Positions 5,610 to 7,501 of a stretch of 7,501 bases of DNA are shown piece by piece. Under the pieces are notes generated by a model. The model did no database searches. It had not been told where the DNA came from and worked only from the letters and a program-made list of their open reading frames with translations. The translations under genes and the position numbers were made by a program. This DNA is from Anaerolineales bacterium (GTDB lineage: Bacteria > Chloroflexota > Anaerolineae > Anaerolineales > UBA6663). The stretch spans positions 1 through 7,501 of the forward strand of contig JAEURM010000090.1 of assembly GCA_016789245.1 (NCBI GenBank), in the 5' to 3' direction. How positions within the stretch are numbered: position 1 is the first letter of the stretch; every line of letters begins with the position of its first letter.

Positions 5610-6953
5610 TCACTCCCCCAGCCGCGCCACGAGCAACTCATGCAGAAGTTTCACATCACCGCGCGCTTCTTTACACACGGCGTTCACGCGCGAATAGCCG
5701 TGCTGACGTGACAGCCGCACCAAAAACGGCACCAACGTATCTGCGTTGCGGGCGTTGTGGGCAATGTTCACCGTTAGCCCGGCCAAACATTTCTCGGCTA
5801 GCGTGGTAGTCGCATCGGCCAGCAACTCCATGGATTCCAACACCGCCGTCACCATCACGCTTTCCCAAATGTTCAAATCCAACTCACCGTGGTTGAGCGC
5901 CGACGCGCACGCCGTGTGATTGCCCATCACAATAAACGCCATCTGCATCACAAATTCTGGGATGGCCGGATTAACTTTGCCGGGCATGATGGATGAGCCG
6001 GGTTGCACAGCGGGCAAAACAATTTCCGCCAAGCCCGCTTCCGGGCCAGAATTCAGCAAGCGCAAATCTTGAGAGATTTTGATGAGGCCACGCGCCAGCA
6101 CGTCTAGTTGAGCCGAAACAGCCACCACGTCATCGGCGTTTTGTGCCGCATCAAACAAACTGGTCGCATGCTGAAAGGCCGCATCGCCCGTCACCTCGCG
6201 CAAGTGCGGGATGATATTTTGCAAGTAGCCCTCCGGCACATCTTCCGCGCGGCCCACAATCGTGCCACCCAAGTTCACGGCATGTAAGGCCTCCACCGCT
6301 TGCCCAACCCGGTGCAGGCTCCGCACAAAAAAGTTGGCCTGCCCAGTGAAAAAATCTCCATACGTGTTATCCACCGCATCTTGCAAACAGGTGCGCGTAA
6401 TACGGCGCACGTGGGCATATTCTTGCGCCTTGGCGTTGAGCGTAGCCACTAACTTTTCTAGCGCGTGCCGCAAGGTGGGCCACTCCGCCAAAATTGCCAT
6501 GTGGCAAGCCGTAGGGTAAACATCATTGGTGGATTGATTAAGATTCACATGGTCATTGGGATGGATGAGCCGGTAGTGCCCACGTTGGCCGCCCAAATGC
6601 TCCTCGGCCAAATTCGCCAGCACTTCGTTCACATTCATGTTGGCGGAAGTGCCGCCACCGCCGTGCAAAGCGTGAATGGGGAATAATTCCCGGTCAGCGG
6701 CGGCCAGCACGTTTTCAGCGGCAAGCAAAATCGCTTGGGCTTTATCGGCTGGCAATGCGCCAATGGCCAAATTGGTGCGCGCGGCCGCCTGCTTAATTTG
6801 CAAGAGCGCTTTAACCAGCGCCGGGTAACTGCCCAGCGTGTGTTGCCGCCCCAACGGAAAATTATTCAGCGCCCGCTGGGTTTGAGCACCGTACAACGCT
6901 TGTGCTGGAACTTCAATTTCCCCTAACAAATCTGATTCAATCCGAGTGTGCAT
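5610..6953 (-). CDS. Aspartase/fumarase-superfamily lyase, probably aspartate ammonia-lyase-like
   Basis: The superfamily forms homotetrameric lyases that make fumarate by anti-elimination. This 447-residue member shows GTSANMNVNE (101-110), HPNDHVN...QSTND (131-144) and the SS-loop signature GSSIMPGKVNP (319-329) with the catalytic serine. The GTS, STND and T102/S141/T142/N143 combination matches aspartases better than fumarases, which usually have SSND, so deamination of aspartate to fumarate is the first guess. Two things weaken it. The normally conserved RTQLQDAVPxTLGQEF block reads RTCLQDAVDNTYGDFF (187-202). The C-terminus stops about 20-30 residues short of typical aspartases, lacking the LLxxEEL tail. 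A related amino-acid or succinyl-type substrate is therefore possible. The ATG at 6953 has a GGAGG site 7 nt upstream. It heads a two-gene unit with the GNAT gene. It is predicted to be cytoplasmic. Confidence 0.8.
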   Translation of the reverse strand: MHTRIESDLLGEIEVPAQALYGAQTQRALNNFPLGRQHTLGSYPALVKALLQIKQAAARTNLAIGALPADKAQAILLAAENVLAAADRELFPIHALHGGGGTSANMNVNEVLANLAEEHLGGQRGHYRLIHPNDHVNLNQSTNDVYPTACHMAILAEWPTLRHALEKLVATLNAKAQEYAHVRRITRTCLQDAVDNTYGDFFTGQANFFVRSLHRVGQAVEALHAVNLGGTIVGRAEDVPEGYLQNIIPHLREVTGDAAFQHATSLFDAAQNADDVVAVSAQLDVLARGLIKISQDLRLLNSGPEAGLAEIVLPAVQPGSSIMPGKVNPAIPEFVMQMAFIVMGNHTACASALNHGELDLNIWESVMVTAVLESMELLADATTTLAEKCLAGLTVNIAHNARNADTLVPFLVRLSRQHGYSRVNAVCKEARGDVKLLHELLVARLGE

Positions 6954-6960
6954 GGCTTGG

Positions 6961-6965
6961 CCTCC
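6961..6965 (-). promoter_or_regulatory. Ribosome binding site of the lyase gene
   Basis: GGAGG on the minus strand lies 7 nt before the ATG at 6953. It is the clearest Shine-Dalgarno site on the minus strand of the window and fixes the lyase start. Confidence 0.85.
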
Positions 6966-6984
6966 GCTTGCATTGTCAGTGAAA

Positions 6985-7046
6985 AGCCCTTCGCGGGCTA
7001 TAGATATTTGCTGGCTTGATGGATTTTGAGAAGCCCGCGAAGGGCT
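6985..7046. repeat. Perfect 15-bp inverted repeat, possible terminator of the DUF1905 gene
   Basis: AGCCCTTCGCGGGCT (6985-6999) and its exact reverse complement (7032-7046) flank a 32-nt AT-richer loop. Each arm is itself a small palindrome (AGCCC/GGGCT). On the minus strand the second arm is followed by TTTT, so the structure could terminate the DUF1905 transcript before the lyase gene. The core resembles AGCCCGAAGGGC at 160-171, so it may also be a dispersed palindromic repeat. Confidence 0.65.
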
Positions 7047-7065
7047 AGCTCTTACTTGGGGAAGT

Positions 7066-7365
7066 TTACGGCTTGTTGCGCGGCACTACTTCTAGCCGGA
7101 CGGTTACTTTATCGCCCTGATCAAGTTCTTCGGCGGCGCGCACACTATCTTTGAGCGGCACAATGTATTGGCCATCTTTGGGGAACAGCGAGGTTTTCCA
7201 CTGCGTTTGGCCCACTTGCGCCACCACCGGAATCATCCCCCAACCATACGTTACCAAGCTGGAAAGGGCCTTCAACTCATGGCACTGCTTTTTAGGAACA
7301 GTAACAAAATAATACGGCGCTGGGCCACGCCAAAACCAAACCTTGCCGCTGAATTTGATGTTCAT
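7066..7365 (-). CDS. DUF1905 domain protein
   Basis: This 99-residue protein consists of one DUF1905 domain, a small beta-barrel family of unknown function. The hallmarks are present in order: FSGKVWFWRGPAPYYFVTVP (residues 5-24), YGWGMIPVVAQVGQTQWKTSLFP (about 40-62), YIVPLKDSVRAAE and a final GDKVTVRLEV strand. Length matches single-domain members. No Shine-Dalgarno sequence precedes the ATG at 7365. A TATACT box (7377-7372) ends just 6 nt before it, suggesting a leaderless transcript. It lies 50 bp downstream of a partial SRPBCC-like gene on the same strand. The function is unknown. Confidence 0.85.
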   Translation of the reverse strand: MNIKFSGKVWFWRGPAPYYFVTVPKKQCHELKALSSLVTYGWGMIPVVAQVGQTQWKTSLFPKDGQYIVPLKDSVRAAEELDQGDKVTVRLEVVPRNKP

Positions 7366-7371
7366 AGTGGC

Positions 7372-7377
7372 AGTATA
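7372..7377 (-). promoter_or_regulatory. -10 box close to the DUF1905 start (possible leaderless promoter)
   Basis: TATACT on the minus strand matches five of six consensus bases and ends 6 nt before the ATG, which would place the transcription start at or next to the first codon. No convincing -35 hexamer is seen at 16-18 bp, so this is tentative. Confidence 0.4.
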
Positions 7378-7415
7378 ACGGAGGTGGTGGAGTTGCGGCG
7401 AATGCGCCCCGCCAG

Positions 7416-7501
7416 TTACATAGCGGCCAGTTGCTTAAGATGTTGCTCAAAGGCTTTTTGCATGAGTGGGGCCACCAGCGTGAGCATGATTTTGCCCAGC
7501 C
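7416..7501 (-). CDS. C-terminal end of a probable SRPBCC-family protein (5' end outside window)
   Basis: On the minus strand a frame enters from the right edge and ends at TAA (7418-7416), giving 27 residues. They form an amphipathic helix pattern (LGKIMLTLVAPLMQKAF then EQHLKQLAAM). This is how the long C-terminal helix of SRPBCC/polyketide-cyclase-like proteins usually looks: Gly, hydrophobic run, Pro, then an acidic helix ending in L-K-x-L. The call rests on this short tail only. The intact stop and correct spacing to the DUF1905 gene support a real gene. Confidence 0.45.
   Translation of the reverse strand, partial: LGKIMLTLVAPLMQKAFEQHLKQLAAM

Noticed and set aside
6262..6686. Plus-strand ORFs opposite the lyase gene
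   Set aside because: They are antisense shadows of a well-conserved enzyme and have no motifs.

Overview
The window is about 7.5 kb of gene-dense bacterial DNA of moderately high GC. No phage, plasmid, CRISPR or insertion-sequence genes are visible. The best guess for the host is a Chloroflexota (Anaerolineae-like) bacterium. This rests on a short zinc-ribbon L32 protein, a SepIVA-like coiled-coil protein next to rpmF, a cytosolic GH36 galactosidase and a CarD-type regulator. It is an inference from protein flavour, not a proven assignment. UGA is an ordinary stop codon in this genome: the galactosidase and the lyase both end in TGA.

Layout, left to right. The end of an unrecognised plus-strand gene (1-99) is followed by a palindrome-rich spacer and a bidirectional terminator. 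Next, on the minus strand, come rpmF (bL32), which has its own perfect consensus sigma-70 type promoter and a folded leader, and a SepIVA/DivIVA-like coiled-coil protein. Divergent from these, on the plus strand, is a large GH36 alpha-galactosidase carrying an in-frame palindromic repeat in a linker. It is followed by a BCP-type peroxiredoxin whose peroxidatic residue is encoded by an in-frame UGA, so it is very probably a selenoprotein. A possible structured RNA, a strong terminator and a CarD/CdnL-type RNA polymerase-binding protein follow.

The remainder is on the minus strand. A partial SRPBCC-like gene (at the right edge) and a DUF1905 protein lie upstream of a perfect 15-bp inverted repeat. 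After that come a divergent aspartase/fumarase-superfamily lyase and, 9 nt behind it, a GNAT acetyltransferase resembling the diamine (SSAT-like) group.

The genes do not form one pathway; this is mostly housekeeping and metabolic sequence. The most notable item is the selenocysteine peroxiredoxin at 3824-4282. Read conventionally it would be called a 44-residue fragment plus a truncated 3' ORF. Reading UGA at 3956 as selenocysteine restores a 152-residue protein with Sec45 and Cys50, the same spacing as the catalytic and resolving cysteines of E. coli Bcp. Secondary points of interest are palindromic repeats both between and inside genes, a lyase with changed active-site motifs and a short C-terminus, and the rpmF promoter and leader.
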